Part shown: piece by piece, positions 5,317-6,741 of the stretch
Numbering within the stretch: position 1 is the stretch's first letter
Layout of the letters: the number at the start of each line of letters is the position of its first letter
Assembly: GCA_002408725.1 (NCBI GenBank)
Contig: DHTR01000017.1
Span: forward strand, 11,513 to 18,253
DNA: 6,741 nucleotides
Reading direction: 5' to 3'
Source of the DNA: Pelotomaculum sp. UBA5255
GTDB lineage: Bacteria > Bacillota > Desulfotomaculia > Desulfotomaculales > Pelotomaculaceae
Translations under genes and position numbers: made by a program
Notes under the pieces: model-generated
The model's database searches: none
Seen by the model: the letters and a program-made list of their open reading frames with translations, nothing else
Told to the model about the DNA's origin: nothing

Positions 5317-5386
5317 ATACGGTTTTTTATCCAAAAATCATTACAAAAAGGAAAATTTATAAATTCAATAGACTGGGGGTCTTGCA

Positions 5387-5566
5387 ATGCTTGTAATTGA
5401 CCGCTTCGAAGGTGAATACGCACTGATTGAAATGAACCGGAGAATTTTCCATATACCCAAGGTGCTGCTGCCGAAGGGAGCAAAAGAAGGCGATCTGATC
5501 AAAATACAAATTACTGTGGAGGAAAAAGCAACAGGTGATCATAAGCGTTTACCTGGAAAAGACTAA
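5387..5566 (+). CDS. DUF3006-family small protein
   Basis: A 59-residue protein beginning MLVIDRFEGEYALIEMN (1-17), the typical opening of DUF3006 (PF11213), followed by FHIPKVLLPKGAKEGDLIKI (21-40) and a charged tail. The fold is probably a small beta-rich domain; no enzymatic function is established for the family. It is often encoded beside metallo-beta-lactamase-fold ComEC-like proteins, but none is nearby here. The ATG follows a G-run ribosome binding site (GGGGG at 5375-5379) by 7 nt. It lies 144 bp after recQ on the same strand and may be co-transcribed with it. It is short enough to be missed by automatic gene calling. Confidence 0.82.
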   Translation: MLVIDRFEGEYALIEMNRRIFHIPKVLLPKGAKEGDLIKIQITVEEKATGDHKRLPGKD

Positions 5567-5667
5567 GTTTATTGATAAATTTTCACACTCGATTCTTTTT
5601 GAAGCGTGATCATAATTTACATAGTTCCAGATATGTTGTCCCCCCAATAATTGGCTCCTTCCGGAGA

Positions 5668-6741
5668 TCAGCCGCCGACCCATTCCTTGCGGAGGGTGAA
5701 AAGCTCCCGCAGTTCACCGGTGGAGAATTCAGTGATCCAGGCTTCGCTTCCGCTGATAATTTGTTCACTCAAACCTGCCTTGCGCTCCAGTACTTCGTCG
5801 ATGCGCTCCTCCATCGTGCCCAAACTGATGAATTTGTAGACCATAACGTGGCGGTTTTGGCCAATCCGGTGGGAGCGGTCTGTTGCCTGGTTTTCCACGG
5901 CCGGGTTCCACCAGCGGTCAAAATGAAAGACATTGTTGGCGGCCGTAAGATTGAGGCCCAGGCCGCCGGCTTTCAGAGAAAGAACGAAGATATTGCAGTT
6001 TTCCCGGGTGTTTGATGCCGTCTCCTGGAAACGGGCAACCATTTCGTCCCGGGTCTTCCTGGGGGTTCTGCCGTGCAAGTAATAGGATTGTTCCCCCAGT
6101 TCTTTTAGCAGGACTTCCTGGATTAATTGACCCATCCTGATAAATTGGGTAAAAATGAGGCAGCGCTCCCCTTTCTGGCGCAGCTCAGCAATCAATTCCA
6201 GGAGACGTTCGATTTTTTTGGAGCGCCTGCTGATCTCACCGGTCGGCTGGTCTTTGAATAAAAGCGCCGGATGGTCGCAAACTTGCTTCAGTTTGCTCAG
6301 GGTGGAAAGGATCAGCCCCCGGCGGGCCATGCCCTTTTTGTCTTCCAGTTGCTCGAAAAGGTCCTGTAAGACACTTTCATAGATGGATGCCTGCTCCACG
6401 GTCAGAGGAATGTATTCTTTTTGTTCCTGCTTTTCCGGTAAATCCAATTCTATGGACGGGTCGCTTTTGACCCGTCTCAGGAGGAACGGGCGGATCAGTC
6501 TTTGCACCCGGTTGATATCTTCTGCAGTTCCGTTCTTCTCAATTGCTCTGACGAACCTGCGGTTGAACTCTCCGCTGCTCCCCAGGTAACCCGGGTTGAT
6601 AAAGTCGAAAATGGACCATAGCTCTGTCAGGCGATTTTCCATCGGGGTTCCCGTCATGGCGACGCGGTGCTGGCTTTTAAATTTTCGCACCGCGGTGGCA
6701 TGTTTTGTGTAAGCATTCTTGATGTTCTGGGCTTCATCCAG
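5668..6741 (-). CDS. SNF2-family DNA-dependent ATPase, C-terminal part
   Basis: The frame runs open from the right edge of the window (6741) to TGA at 5668, giving 357 residues without a start. The visible protein begins at motif II (LDEAQNIKN), then motif III AMTGTPMENRL (28-38 counted from the edge). The second RecA-like lobe carries CLIFTQF (194-200), YLHGRTPRKTRDEMVARF (221-238), LSLKAGGLGLNLTAA (255-268, motif V) and DRWWNPAVENQATDRSHRIGQ (275-295, motif VI). These are the hallmarks of bacterial SNF2/RapA-like ATPases that translocate on double-stranded DNA. The N-terminal region with Walker A, and any SWIM zinc finger, lies outside the window. An internal GTG at 6690 is not the real start. 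It converges on the DUF3006 gene, leaving a 101-bp gap in which I see no strong terminator. Confidence 0.95.
   Translation of the reverse strand: MDEAQNIKNAYTKHATAVRKFKSQHRVAMTGTPMENRLTELWSIFDFINPGYLGSSGEFNRRFVRAIEKNGTAEDINRVQRLIRPFLLRRVKSDPSIELDLPEKQEQKEYIPLTVEQASIYESVLQDLFEQLEDKKGMARRGLILSTLSKLKQVCDHPALLFKDQPTGEISRRSKKIERLLELIAELRQKGERCLIFTQFIRMGQLIQEVLLKELGEQSYYLHGRTPRKTRDEMVARFQETASNTRENCNIFVLSLKAGGLGLNLTAANNVFHFDRWWNPAVENQATDRSHRIGQNRHVMVYKFISLGTMEERIDEVLERKAGLSEQIISGSEAWITEFSTGELRELFTLRKEWVGG

Noticed and set aside
5187..5396. 69-codon plus-strand frame overlapping the recQ end
   Set aside because: Overlaps recQ out of frame and crosses the 8-mer repeat and the DUF3006 start; no coding pattern.
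5656..5668. Small CTCC/GGAG hairpin just after the SNF2 stop
   Set aside because: Four-bp stem without a following T-run on either strand; not a convincing terminator.
5572..6015. 147-codon plus-strand frame opposite the SNF2 gene
   Set aside because: Antisense to the SNF2 motifs V and VI and has no ribosome binding site; a shadow.

Overview
The window looks like a piece of a low-to-mid GC Firmicutes (Clostridia-type) chromosome, plausibly a Desulfotomaculum/Pelotomaculum-like Peptococcaceae. This is inferred from strong GGAGG-type ribosome binding sites, GTG and TTG starts, textbook sigma-A promoters, a long RecQ carrying the extra C-terminal helix-turn-helix domain typical of Firmicutes, and an inverted GGGACGGTTCT repeat of a kind I remember from that group. 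No taxonomic marker gene is present, so this stays an inference.

Left part (1-1921): a decayed CcdA/DsbD-like membrane-protein fragment lies on the minus strand (25-243). Divergent from it is a compact plus-strand operon: a PadR-type regulator (322-672), an ArsP/YraQ-type permease (725-1657) and a 47-residue lysine-rich microprotein with a Cys-Cys-Cys motif (1722-1865). A perfect TTGACA-18-TATAAT promoter (250-279) drives it and is overlaid or followed by two inverted repeats (262-284 and 284-305). All three proteins carry adjacent cysteines (CC, CCCDC, CCC), which suggests a metalloid or thiol-reactive ligand that is sensed, exported and perhaps carried. The ccdA remnant suggests that a redox partner was lost.

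Middle part (1889-2882, minus strand): an ArsR-like winged-helix regulator overlaps by ATGA a small protein made of one membrane segment plus a coiled coil. Their promoter has a near-perfect 11-2-11 palindrome lodged between -35 and -10 and a second TACA-NN-TGTA box at the expected transcription start. A possible 51-residue membrane peptide lies further downstream. The start of the regulator is ambiguous and may involve a one-base slip.

Right part (2883-6741): a REP-like nested inverted repeat, then recQ (3107-5242), a 59-residue DUF3006 protein (5387-5566), and, convergent on the minus strand, the C-terminal half of a SNF2-family helicase (5668-6741) that runs off the right edge at its DEAQ box.

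The best candidates for something undescribed are the PadR/permease/CCC-microprotein cassette and the regulator plus membrane coiled-coil pair with its own operator. The helicase region is ordinary.
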